DNA of 64,000 nucleotides from Parablautia intestinalis (GTDB lineage Bacteria; Bacillota; Clostridia; Lachnospirales; Lachnospiraceae): assembly GCA_003612395.1 (NCBI GenBank), contig RAYQ01000001.1:124001-188000 (forward strand). Reading direction: 5' to 3'. The position numbers were made by a program, and so were the translations under genes. Under the pieces are notes generated by a model. The model worked only from the letters and a program-made list of their open reading frames with translations. It was not told the DNA's origin and did not search any database. Shown here one piece after another: positions 25,176 to 33,969 of this stretch; within the stretch, counting starts at the first letter, position 1; each line of letters opens with the position of its first letter.

Positions 25176-26321
25176 CTACTTTCGTGAGAGCAGCTCCTCA
25201 AAATCAAACGCCTCCACGATCTCCCTCATATGCAGAAGGTATTCTTCTATCCCCTTCCCTTTTTCTCCTTCCCCGGCCACCAAGCATTCCCCTCTGGCAA
25301 AGCACTCTGCCATGTAGCGGTTGTATCTGGGATGATAATGACTATAATCCGCATAATGATTCAAATCACAGATAATTTCTTCCCTGTCCGGGAAAAAATA
25401 AACTTTTACATTTTTATAAGCGTTTAGCCTTTCTGTAATATACCGGTATTCCTCCAATGTTGCTTCCAGATGGTTTTCCTTAAGAACATCATTCCAGAAT
25501 AAAATACTGTAAGGAGGGAAAAACACCACAAATTCCGTCTCCGGGTTTTGCTCTATATAAGGGCAGATGTTCACCGCAAGATTTTTCTCCACCGATGCAA
25601 GATAGGCTTCCCGGGCAGTTTCCTCCACAACCTGCTCAGGTGAAGTATAATTGTGAAGCACCCACTCTTCGCTGTAATATTCCTCCGTCCACCAGCTTGC
25701 ATATACATTTGATAAATCTGTAGGATCCGGATCCGCCATAGGACGCAGAATATAATTTAAAATCACATCCTTATTGAGCAGATATTTGATATCGTTTAAG
25801 TAATTGTCATCATACAAATACTCCGGAACAGGATATTTGGTCTCATCCACACCGCCCGTATACGTAATCACATCCACTCCCAGAAAAACCTTTTTAACCT
25901 TCTTTTTTTCTTTTTTACTGCTGCCTGGATCCCTTTCAAAGATGATGTCCATAATGTTGGCCTGATCCTTTGGGAAGGCCCCGCTGTAGCTGAGCTTAAT
26001 CGCATTTAAGCCCATCAGTTCCTTAAACCAGGAGGTCTGAAAGTTCACCGTCATAGATGACCCGAGGATTACGCTGTCATACTCCATATGTGCAGCCATC
26101 CCCGGATTTTGCGACAGCTGATTGTCCACCAGATAAGGAAACCCTTTTAAAGGACTGTGATAGTGAAAAAAGGGATCCACGTATACCACCAGCGCCGCTG
26201 CCAAAAGGCAGGCGCTAAATGCCATTCCCAAGGCAAGAACAGCCGCCCTCTTAAAAGGATTTTTTTCCTTTTTCCTATTTAGGATTTTTTGTTCTGAAAA
26301 GTTTTTCTTTTTATCACTCAT
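25176..26321 (-). CDS. Membrane-anchored SGNH-type protein, O-acylation partner of MBOAT
   Basis: 381 residues with one N-terminal membrane helix (~26-48) and an extracellular domain. Seen: an SGNH-like first block VILGSSMT (Ser 88/89) and a terminal D-x-x-H pair (D325, H328 in YADYSHYHP), as in DltD/AlgJ-like partners of MBOAT O-acyltransferases. The serine and the Asp-His pair would form the acyl-transfer triad. It follows the MBOAT gene by 28 bases. Inferred: it completes acyl transfer to an extracellular glycan. It ends 21 bases from the convergent LacI-PfkB gene, with no room for a classic terminator. Confidence 0.7.
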   Translation of the reverse strand: MSDKKKNFSEQKILNRKKEKNPFKRAAVLALGMAFSACLLAAALVVYVDPFFHYHSPLKGFPYLVDNQLSQNPGMAAHMEYDSVILGSSMTVNFQTSWFKELMGLNAIKLSYSGAFPKDQANIMDIIFERDPGSSKKEKKKVKKVFLGVDVITYTGGVDETKYPVPEYLYDDNYLNDIKYLLNKDVILNYILRPMADPDPTDLSNVYASWWTEEYYSEEWVLHNYTSPEQVVEETAREAYLASVEKNLAVNICPYIEQNPETEFVVFFPPYSILFWNDVLKENHLEATLEEYRYITERLNAYKNVKVYFFPDREEIICDLNHYADYSHYHPRYNRYMAECFARGECLVAGEGEKGKGIEEYLLHMREIVEAFDFEELLSRK

Positions 26322-26348
26322 ATAGTTTCTCTAAAATCCCTGTGTTGA

Positions 26349-27857
26349 CTAAAAATTCACGTACAAAAATGAGCTGACGCCGGAGAAGGAAAGGATACTC
26401 CATACCAGCAAAACCGCCATAACCACGCTGCCCGCCAGACCAGGCTTTGCCTTCTTTGCAATGTTCAGAGCGCTTTCTCCAAAAAATACCACAAAAAGCC
26501 CTCCTGATATCATCAATACCAGCAGAATATAATGGGAATTCTGCCACCTGTCCAGCCCAAGCACCTTAATCACGTACCAGAATTCATCCAGGTTAAAGCA
26601 GCCTGCCAGGTCCCAATTCAATCTTCCAAACTGAAAGCTGACAATCTTCTTAATAAGCACTGCAGCCTCCTTTACGGAAGATGCTCTGAAAAAGATCCAG
26701 GCAGCATTCACATAAAGAAATGTCAAAAGCACACCGGAAACGCGTCCCGCCATTTTCCATAATCTCCCGCGATGTATACCTGTCTGCAGAGCGTCCTTTG
26801 GACCGCTTTGCACCTGTTTTTCCACTTTACTGCCTGCCAGTTTCCTATCCTGCCACATCCGGGTCAGCACATAAAGCCCCCCATGCATCAATCCCCACAC
26901 CATGAACTGCCATCCAACGCCGTGCCAGATTCCGCTTACCAAAAAGACAAGCAGATAGTTACAATATGTCCTGCCCCTTCCCTTCCGATTCCCCCCCAGG
27001 GGAATATAAAGGTATTTCGTAAAAAATCTGGTAAGGGTAATATGCCATCTTTTCCAAAATTCTATGATATTGCCTGCCTTATAAGGTGAGTCAAAATTAA
27101 CCGGCAGGTCAAACCCAAGCATCCCGGCAATCCCCATAGCCATATTGCAGTATCCGCTGAAGTCAAAGTAAAGCTGAAGGGTATAGGAGAGCATTACAAT
27201 AATCCCGTCTCCTGTATTTAACGCAGGCAGACTGGCATAGCCAAAGTCGGCTGCCTTTCCAAAGGTATCTGCCAGCAAAACCTTTTTGGATAATCCCAAA
27301 ACAAACAAATAAAAGCTTCTGTAAATTTTCTCCCAGGATACCTCCCTGTCCTTTTTTTCCAACTGGGGAAACATTTCCCCGGGCAGTGTGATAGGTCCCT
27401 GCATGATTTTAGGGAAAAAGCTCACATAAAGCCCGTAGGAGAGGATGTCAGCCCTGTTCAGATTCCCTCTGTATGCTTCCATCAGAAAAGCAACCTGCGT
27501 AAAGGTAAAAAAGCTGATGCCAAGAGGCAAATCTGCGCCATTTCCCGCATATTTAAAATAAATAAGCGCTCCAAGGTTTAATATAAGCCCTGCCGCCAGC
27601 GCCGCCTTTTTCCACTCCGCTTTCTTCATCAGCAGGAATACTCCATAATTCACCGCCATACTGCCCGCTAAAACCGGCAGGCTGCCAAGGCCTGTCCAGA
27701 CATAAAAAATAAAAGACGCCGCCAGCAAAAGCCCGTTTGCCGCATTGACTTTATGAGCATCACTAAGCCTACCCTGCCAGACTTTTTTAAAAAAACCATA
27801 TCCCGCCAAAACAAGAGGAAAAAACAAAAACACGAAATCATAAGAATTAAAAAGCAT
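26349..27857 (-). CDS. MBOAT-family O-acyltransferase (AlgI/DltB-like)
   Basis: 502 residues, about 11 membrane helices. Seen: the family core LQLYFDFSGYCNMAMGIAGM, the motif FWKRWHITLTRFFTKYLYIPLGGN and the catalytic histidine in FLVSGIWHG (H312). MBOAT proteins move acetyl or other acyl groups from the cytoplasm across the membrane to polysaccharides or teichoic acids. The SGNH gene downstream is the usual partner. The start codon follows GAGGG and lies two bases after the previous gene's stop, so the genes are co-translated. The glycan modified is unknown. Confidence 0.92.
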   Translation of the reverse strand: MLFNSYDFVFLFFPLVLAGYGFFKKVWQGRLSDAHKVNAANGLLLAASFIFYVWTGLGSLPVLAGSMAVNYGVFLLMKKAEWKKAALAAGLILNLGALIYFKYAGNGADLPLGISFFTFTQVAFLMEAYRGNLNRADILSYGLYVSFFPKIMQGPITLPGEMFPQLEKKDREVSWEKIYRSFYLFVLGLSKKVLLADTFGKAADFGYASLPALNTGDGIIVMLSYTLQLYFDFSGYCNMAMGIAGMLGFDLPVNFDSPYKAGNIIEFWKRWHITLTRFFTKYLYIPLGGNRKGRGRTYCNYLLVFLVSGIWHGVGWQFMVWGLMHGGLYVLTRMWQDRKLAGSKVEKQVQSGPKDALQTGIHRGRLWKMAGRVSGVLLTFLYVNAAWIFFRASSVKEAAVLIKKIVSFQFGRLNWDLAGCFNLDEFWYVIKVLGLDRWQNSHYILLVLMISGGLFVVFFGESALNIAKKAKPGLAGSVVMAVLLVWSILSFSGVSSFLYVNF

Positions 27858-27859
27858 TA

Positions 27860-28666
27860 TTATCCCTCATCATCTTCGTAGTAATTCTGCCATTCGTTCA
27901 CAATCTGCACTGTGACCGGATCCTCATAAATCAGATACCCGTCAATTTCCTCTAAAAGAAGCAGGCCGCATTTTTCCGGATCCTGATTCGTTTCCCGCTC
28001 CTTTGACATGACAATATACTGGCAATATTCTTCCCGGGTTGCTTTAAGCAGTTCCTCCATATCCACCACCCGGGGTTTTTCCATTGCCTCATAAACCGCA
28101 TTGTAATAATCCCATGCGTTTACCAGCATTTCCCTTCCATAAGGCATATTGATGGAGGCATCATACTGTCTCACAAAATGAATCAGTTCTTCCGGCATAA
28201 CTGCCGATACTCTGCTCTTTGCATCCTCCGGCCCAATCAAATCACAAATTTCGACTACTGTATCCGGTATGTGATAAAGATTCTCCGCTTTTGAAATATA
28301 AGCTCCCTTATATACATAACTGCCGCATACTATTGTAAGAACCGTTCCTGCCAGAAGACCGATTCTCCTGTGCTGCTCAAAAAGACGGCAAATGCCATAG
28401 ACAAAAATTATCCCAAAAGGAATCGTCCACAAAATCCTATAATAGGTCTCTCCGTCCAGCCCTATGGCCACAAATCCTTTTCTGCTTACCGGAAACAAAA
28501 ACAAAGCCACCACGATAACCGGTGCATACACCAGCAATGTCCTGATGCTTTTATTCTTTTCTGTCACCAGCAGATAACCCCATGCAAGTGCTGACAGTAA
28601 AAACAGGAGCTTTAGCCCTGTATACAATTTTAAGATCACAAAGCTTTCCATAAAAATTCCAAACAT
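27860..28666 (-). CDS. Polytopic membrane protein with extracellular C-terminal domain
   Basis: 268 residues. Four hydrophobic helices occupy ~8-125, followed by a ~140-residue soluble segment with the pattern of a small alpha/beta domain (SRVSAVMPEELIHFVRQYD, YCQYIVMSKERE, GYLIYED). The C-terminal part resembles the end of large GT-C-like membrane proteins in which a luminal domain follows the helices. I cannot assign a family. The N-terminus starts abruptly in helices, so it might be the detached C-terminal half of a longer membrane glycosyltransferase-like protein whose other half is the next gene upstream. Confidence 0.6.
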   Translation of the reverse strand: MFGIFMESFVILKLYTGLKLLFLLSALAWGYLLVTEKNKSIRTLLVYAPVIVVALFLFPVSRKGFVAIGLDGETYYRILWTIPFGIIFVYGICRLFEQHRRIGLLAGTVLTIVCGSYVYKGAYISKAENLYHIPDTVVEICDLIGPEDAKSRVSAVMPEELIHFVRQYDASINMPYGREMLVNAWDYYNAVYEAMEKPRVVDMEELLKATREEYCQYIVMSKERETNQDPEKCGLLLLEEIDGYLIYEDPVTVQIVNEWQNYYEDDEG

Positions 28667-28773
28667 ATTTTTTCCCCGCTATTTTCAAACCTTTCGCATA
28701 TTTAAAAAATCACTCCAGCTATCTGCACGTCCCACTTTATAGGAAAAGTTTTTCGTACCTGCTCCGGCGTAAA

Positions 28774-29931
28774 TTAAGGAACAAAAATTCCGTGTGTCAG
28801 CAAAAGATACAGCAGCACGTAAATGCCTCCCAGTACGCAGCTAAATCCCGCTTTTGTTAAGATCCCAAACTTTCTTTCCCTGACAGAAAACAAAAACCCA
28901 AATCCTGCCGTCATCATACAGCTGAGCAGAATGGCAAGAGAACTGCTCGCTCCTCCTGCCAGATTTAAACATGCCAGCAATATCCAAAGTCCTTTTTCCC
29001 CGATATTTGTATGGACCGCTCTCCCGAGCCATTTCCCCTGATTTTTCATTCCCTTCGGGACTATAGTATCTTCTTTTTCCCCGGAAGCAAACAGACATAA
29101 AAAAATCCACAGTACTGCCGGTATCACAAAATTGCCTGCAAAGGATTTTCCCTGCCAGGTTCTTGTAAGGAAAAAAGTCTCCGTGGTATAAATGGAAATA
29201 TTTCCAAAAAGCTGCCAGAGAGCAATCAGCATCATAAACATGGGGAGCTGCTTTCTTTTCCCGCCAAAAAGTGCCTTCCCGATTTGAAAATACAGCACAT
29301 AGGTCAGAGGTATCAGCACCAGAGGCACCACACTGTGTGCAATAATTGTGGCGTGGATCCCGCACATTTTTCCAAGATAAGCCTCCCACACGGGAAAAAG
29401 CGCAAGGGCATGCCGCACGTCCAGGGGTGCACTCCTGCCTGTATAAGGATTTACACGATATAAAGTATCCACCTGCTGGGCGATCACCGCCTGAACCCCG
29501 TAATAAGCATCATCCCCGTCAAAGGATGCCCTTGTAAAGGACATGTACACCTGAAATCCCACCAGCCCCAAAAAAAGCAACATTACAATCTTTTCCTCCG
29601 GCGAAGATTCCTTAAACCGGTCAAAACCTGCAAAGCTAAGCCCGTATCCTCTTTTTTTCTCCCAAAGGGCAATACCTGCTCCTGCCAGAGAAAGTACAAG
29701 TATCAAAGGCGTAAACCATCTTGTAAAAATAGTAAGTCCGTTATAAACCGTAAAAAGCACTATGGGAATACCCACTAACTCCAACGCCGTAAAAAAAAGA
29801 ATGTACCCTGCGACAAACACTGTCCCCACACTTTTAAAACGCTCCTTAAACAAAGGCAGAAAAACCAGCCCCATACAAAAGGGCACCACCACAAGCCATA
29901 CTATCAAACCTAATATTTTAACCACTGTCAT
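28774..29931 (-). CDS. Polytopic membrane protein, DUF6077-like
   Basis: 385 residues with about ten membrane helices. A loop after the fourth helix carries FTRASFDGDDAYYGVQAVIAQ, an acidic first-loop motif reminiscent of GT-C glycosyltransferases, and RVNPYTGRSAPLDVRHALALFPVW. It resembles the DUF6077 group as I remember it; unverified. It ends in a hydrophobic helix with no soluble domain, while the next gene starts with helices and ends in a soluble domain. The two genes may therefore be a split version of one ~650-residue protein; the 107-base gap shows no obvious single frameshift. Likely a membrane enzyme of glycan assembly. Confidence 0.6.
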   Translation of the reverse strand: MTVVKILGLIVWLVVVPFCMGLVFLPLFKERFKSVGTVFVAGYILFFTALELVGIPIVLFTVYNGLTIFTRWFTPLILVLSLAGAGIALWEKKRGYGLSFAGFDRFKESSPEEKIVMLLFLGLVGFQVYMSFTRASFDGDDAYYGVQAVIAQQVDTLYRVNPYTGRSAPLDVRHALALFPVWEAYLGKMCGIHATIIAHSVVPLVLIPLTYVLYFQIGKALFGGKRKQLPMFMMLIALWQLFGNISIYTTETFFLTRTWQGKSFAGNFVIPAVLWIFLCLFASGEKEDTIVPKGMKNQGKWLGRAVHTNIGEKGLWILLACLNLAGGASSSLAILLSCMMTAGFGFLFSVRERKFGILTKAGFSCVLGGIYVLLYLLLTHGIFVP

Positions 29932-29986
29932 CTGTTACCTCTTTTCATTTTAATAACCATGCCTTTTCCATAATCTGCAAACTTTC

Positions 29987-30005
29987 ATACATACACAGTA
30001 TGTAT
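29987..30005. repeat. Short perfect inverted repeat in a spacer
   Basis: ATACATAC and GTATGTAT around a three-base loop, in the 129-base gap between two membrane-protein genes. No U-tract follows, so it may be an mRNA processing or binding site. Function unknown. Confidence 0.4.
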
Positions 30006-30060
30006 TGCGCAGGCACAATTCAGCGGGCATACAAATCCGGACAAAAACTGCCTGTCCGTG

Positions 30061-31635
30061 TTATGCCCTGCGACGGAACAGATAGTACGTAAATTCCTGC
30101 TCTTCCTGATACCAAAGCTCCTCTCCTGCCAGCTCATACTTTTCCCATATTACATCCGGATAAGAATCTCTTGCCAGGACATAGCTTACCTGCCCTTCCC
30201 TTATATATCTTTCCTGTTCCTTTAGCACATCATCAATTCCAAGTGTCTGTGTCTGAAACCACCGGCAGGAAGGCACAATATCACAGACCGTATACAGCCC
30301 TGCGTCCAGGCATCCGATATTAAGCAAAGTCGGAGCGGGCGTCTGTTCCACAATTTTCTTAAATTTATATAAAAAGATATCCTCTTTCTTTTCCTGCATA
30401 TGGGGAATATTCATAGAGTTTGTAAAAATAATTCCCATTCCCAGTGCCATGGCTACTACACCTGCCGCAAAACCCATGCCGGGATTACTCCACGCGCTGC
30501 CTGATGCCGACCGCTCCCTTCCATCCGTCTTTTTCCTGTTCCGAATAGCTGCGAACAGCCTTTCCGACACATGCCCCAAAAGCCCAAACCCCTGCACCGT
30601 AAACACAGACAGCGGAAGCGCATAGTATGGAAGCTCCGATCCCCCCACATAAATTCCCAAAAACAAAAAGAAACATAAAGCGAGCAGATTAAAACGCTCC
30701 AGCCACTTCTTTCTGCCGGACAAATCCCAAAGCACACCCGGAATGAGAAAAACAAAATAAATCATATTTTTTCTGATCACCCAGTATAAAAGCTTGCTTA
30801 AAGTATACACTCTCTCATAAAGGTCCGGGCCTTCGCCGTTTAAGTTGCTGTATACAAACACATTAATATAAACATAGCCCCAATACCATTCATATAGCCC
30901 ATGATTGATACCAAAGTAAATCACCCAGGGCACAAAAGGAACTGCCATACCCAGAAGAAAAATCATACATCCCTTTACGGCATCCCAAAAATCCTTTTTT
31001 ACCAGAAAGGAAAAGGCCGCGCACATCATCCATGCGAAAAAAAATCCAAGTGAAGTGAACTTGATGTTTGCCACCATTCCTGCCAGAAGGCCGTTTATAA
31101 AAATAACCTTCCATTCCATCTTTTTACAGGGATACTTATTTTTAAAATAATCCAGGGAAAAATACAGCCCCCAAATCAAAAAAGGCAGAATCACTTCTTC
31201 CGCACTTCCTCCCCAGTAGAAGCTATAGGAACTCACCGTTACGGCCAGAACCAGGGGACTTAGCAAAAGCGCCGTGCTTCTTTTTACATAGAGCTGCAAA
31301 ATCCGGCAGATTCCAAATAAATCAAAGGCCGCCAAGATCACTTCCATAAAAAACACGCCAATAAAGGTGGTGTGGGATATGAGATAGGCAAGTCCGTAAA
31401 AGAAGTAAAGGTACATTCCCTTTTGATCAAATACATCCCTGTAAGGCATCTTCCCATGAAAAAGCGCTTTTCCCACGGAAAAATAACTGTTGGCATCATT
31501 CCAGTCATTGCAGGGATAAAGGAAAGAAGACCGGGTGGAAAGCATCATCAGCAGAAATGCTGACAGCACCAGAAAAAGCGCCTCCGTCATCCGTCTGTTT
31601 CCTGTTATAGCCATTCCGTTCCGTTCATCTGCCAT
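30061..31635 (-). CDS. GT39-like membrane glycosyltransferase
   Basis: About 524 residues from the ATG at 31633-31635 with GGAGG six bases upstream. Roughly 11 membrane helices and a small C-terminal extracellular domain. The first outside loop holds NDWNDANSYFSVGKALFHGK and PYRDVFDQKG, the acidic pattern of GT-C enzymes of the ArnT/PMT superfamily, which use polyprenyl-phosphate sugars on the outer membrane face. It is the first gene of a minus-strand cluster ending with the MBOAT-SGNH pair. Inferred: it adds a sugar to a surface glycan later acylated. Donor and acceptor are unknown. Confidence 0.75.
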   Translation of the reverse strand: MADERNGMAITGNRRMTEALFLVLSAFLLMMLSTRSSFLYPCNDWNDANSYFSVGKALFHGKMPYRDVFDQKGMYLYFFYGLAYLISHTTFIGVFFMEVILAAFDLFGICRILQLYVKRSTALLLSPLVLAVTVSSYSFYWGGSAEEVILPFLIWGLYFSLDYFKNKYPCKKMEWKVIFINGLLAGMVANIKFTSLGFFFAWMMCAAFSFLVKKDFWDAVKGCMIFLLGMAVPFVPWVIYFGINHGLYEWYWGYVYINVFVYSNLNGEGPDLYERVYTLSKLLYWVIRKNMIYFVFLIPGVLWDLSGRKKWLERFNLLALCFFLFLGIYVGGSELPYYALPLSVFTVQGFGLLGHVSERLFAAIRNRKKTDGRERSASGSAWSNPGMGFAAGVVAMALGMGIIFTNSMNIPHMQEKKEDIFLYKFKKIVEQTPAPTLLNIGCLDAGLYTVCDIVPSCRWFQTQTLGIDDVLKEQERYIREGQVSYVLARDSYPDVIWEKYELAGEELWYQEEQEFTYYLFRRRA

Positions 31636-31732
31636 ACAAATCCTCCATCCCGCCATCCAAAGCGCCCGGACACTGTCAAAATTTTACATCCCGTATTATA
31701 CCGTATTTTATCATTGTTCTCAAGTGTTACGA

Positions 31733-31761
31733 TTGACGCAAAATTACCTAACTGTTATAAT
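31733..31761 (+). promoter_or_regulatory. Promoter of the MgtC-family gene
   Basis: TTGACG (31733-31738), 17-base spacer, perfect TATAAT (31756-31761); the start codon lies about 95 bases downstream, leaving a leader long enough for regulation. Confidence 0.8.
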
Positions 31762-31856
31762 TTTAGTAAGCAGATCATTTTGTGGAAAGCGCCCGTTTAT
31801 GTAGAAATAATTATCGGAATTTGTCAGACAGCAGCTAAAGAAGGTGGAAATTTTAT

Positions 31857-32552
31857 ATGCTTGAACAGATAAAAATCCTGAAGGAACTTACCCTGCCCTC
31901 TATACTTTTGCGCATATTTCTTTCTATGCTTTTCAGCGGAATTTTGGGATATGAAAGAGAAAAGAAACATCGTCCGGCAGGCTTTAGGACTTATATCATC
32001 GTTTGTCTCGGATCCACCCTGGCTATGATGACCGGGCTTTATATATCCGCCCTCACAGGCTCTTCAGACCCGGCCCGGATTCCGGCACAGGCCATCAGCG
32101 GTATTGGGTTTTTAGGCGCCGGAACCATACTTGTCACAAGGCAAAACCGGGTCAGAGGACTTACAACTGCTGCCGGGCTCTGGGCCGTTGCCTGTCTTGG
32201 CCTTTCTCTGGGGGCCGGATTTTATACCGGCGCACTGATCTTCTTTACGGCTATCTGGGTTTCCATCTGGATTCTCCGCTTCGTTGACAACCGGTTGACT
32301 GACCATCTAAAAGCCGTTCATTTGTATGTTGAATTTTCCAAAATAGAATATATCAGCAAATTTCTCTCTCTTGCCAGAGAACAAAACTGTACCGTAAATA
32401 ACCTGGAAATATCCCGGACAGAAAACGATAAAAAAGAGGCCTCCCTCTCTGCCACCATGACTATGCATTTTCGCGAAGCGGTGGCCTATTCCCAGATTAT
32501 TGAAATTTACGGCACTCTTGAGGGCGTTATCTTCATCAGAAAAAACGATTAA
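31857..32552 (+). CDS. MgtC/SapB-family membrane protein
   Basis: 231 residues. Five membrane helices with the family signature GILGYEREKKHRPAGFRTYIIVCLGSTLAM and ISGIGFLGAGTILV, RGLTTAAGLW, followed by a ~75-residue cytoplasmic ACT-like domain. MgtC proteins protect against low magnesium and act on ATP synthase or cation balance in pathogens; in Firmicutes the role is less clear. It is monocistronic with a strong promoter, and its stop is only ten bases from the convergent lipoprotein gene. Confidence 0.92.
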   Translation: MLEQIKILKELTLPSILLRIFLSMLFSGILGYEREKKHRPAGFRTYIIVCLGSTLAMMTGLYISALTGSSDPARIPAQAISGIGFLGAGTILVTRQNRVRGLTTAAGLWAVACLGLSLGAGFYTGALIFFTAIWVSIWILRFVDNRLTDHLKAVHLYVEFSKIEYISKFLSLAREQNCTVNNLEISRTENDKKEASLSATMTMHFREAVAYSQIIEIYGTLEGVIFIRKND

Positions 32553-32562
32553 CCCATCGTCT

Positions 32563-33882
32563 TCAGCTCCTGTTTAATGCCTCGTCCTGAAGCTTATCAA
32601 AGGCGGCCATACATTCATCCACTGTTGCGCCATTTAAAAGCCTGCTCACAATCTGGCAGGTATTCCCCCACTGCTCCACGTTCATGCCTGCGTTAGAGCC
32701 AAGCACGTAGATGTTTTCATTTATTCTGTCATTCAAAGGTTTAAGCGCATCTATGCAATCTACCTCCACATTTGAGGAAGCGGAAATAACTTTGTTTGTC
32801 TCCGCATACAGCTGAAGCGCCTCATCAGAAAGAATGGTGTCTAAGACAGCGATTGTATCCTCTAAATGTTCGGCGTCTTTTACAATTGCGTATCCGGTCA
32901 TGGATACCACCGGCATTTGTCCAAGCTTGCTGGGAAATCCGATAACTTTAAGATTAAAATCGGTTTTGCCATAGGCAATATCTGAATTTGCCGCACCCCA
33001 GTATGCCATCACGACAGGCGTCTTCCCAGCCAGAAAGTCAGCGCTTTCCCCTTCTATTGCCTCATAGGTAGAGGCAGTCTCAGCATCAATATATCCTTTA
33101 TCAATCAGCTCCTTTAAATATTCAAATCCGGGACGCATATAATCGCTGTATCTGGCCTCGCCCTTATTAAGCGCTTCAATCAGGGCCTTTGTGCTGCCAC
33201 CGTTATACAGCTCCGCATAAGCCTGTGCAAAGACAAAGTTTTCCAGCCACCAGCGGTTTGCGCCAATGGGGGTTTCGATGCCGTTTTCCTTAAATACCCT
33301 GCAGCATTCCATAAATTCTTCCGGCGTATTAGGAAGCGCAAGGTTATATTCATCAAACATATCCTGATTTAGAAACAGTCCGTATGCGACTACCTCCTGG
33401 GGGATTGCCACCAGCTTACCATTAACCGTATTTGCGGTTTTTACCACATCCCGCAGATTTTTTGCGCTGTCAAGCACGGATAAATCCAAAAGCAGATCTT
33501 CCGATCCTAATATCTGGATGGTATCCGGATTTAACAGGTATAAATCATCCATATTATTGCGCACCCTGTCAAGGCATACGTCATCATAGGTCTTTTCCTG
33601 ATAATTCTCTGCGGTGTAGGTTCTGTAGCGAACTGTCAGATCAAACTTCTCCTCTGCCATTTCAACCGTTAAATCAAAAGCAGTTCTCGCAATATTACTC
33701 ACATTGGGCTTTGATTTTTCCATAGGGCCAAACAGATTAATAATCTTCCTTTCCTTATCATCATTGGGAATAAGATTTTCATCCGCTTTTATCCTGCCGC
33801 AGGCAGATATGGTAAATAACATGATTCCGGTTATGCATACCGCCCATAGCTTATTGCGTCTTCCTTTTATTTTCTTTTTCAT
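32563..33882 (-). CDS. Orphan sugar-type solute-binding lipoprotein
   Basis: About 439 residues from the ATG at 33880-33882 (MKKKIKGRR); an ATG four codons upstream lies one base after AAGGAG. A lipoprotein signal ends with FTISACG. The mature part has the two-lobe fold of CUT1 binding proteins (NPDTIQILGSEDLLLDLS, VVMAYWGAANSD) but is highly acidic and has no permease genes beside it. It lies 76 bases after a hybrid histidine kinase gene in the same direction. Inferred: a ligand-binding partner that feeds the kinase sensor domain, or a component of an importer encoded elsewhere. Confidence 0.8.
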   Translation of the reverse strand: MKKKIKGRRNKLWAVCITGIMLFTISACGRIKADENLIPNDDKERKIINLFGPMEKSKPNVSNIARTAFDLTVEMAEEKFDLTVRYRTYTAENYQEKTYDDVCLDRVRNNMDDLYLLNPDTIQILGSEDLLLDLSVLDSAKNLRDVVKTANTVNGKLVAIPQEVVAYGLFLNQDMFDEYNLALPNTPEEFMECCRVFKENGIETPIGANRWWLENFVFAQAYAELYNGGSTKALIEALNKGEARYSDYMRPGFEYLKELIDKGYIDAETASTYEAIEGESADFLAGKTPVVMAYWGAANSDIAYGKTDFNLKVIGFPSKLGQMPVVSMTGYAIVKDAEHLEDTIAVLDTILSDEALQLYAETNKVISASSNVEVDCIDALKPLNDRINENIYVLGSNAGMNVEQWGNTCQIVSRLLNGATVDECMAAFDKLQDEALNRS

Positions 33883-33969
33883 TATAAAATCCATACTCCT
33901 TCCCCATAAGCGGATATACCGGACAATTGCAAAGCTTACAAATTTGCTTTTAGGTACCGGCCTTTTCCG

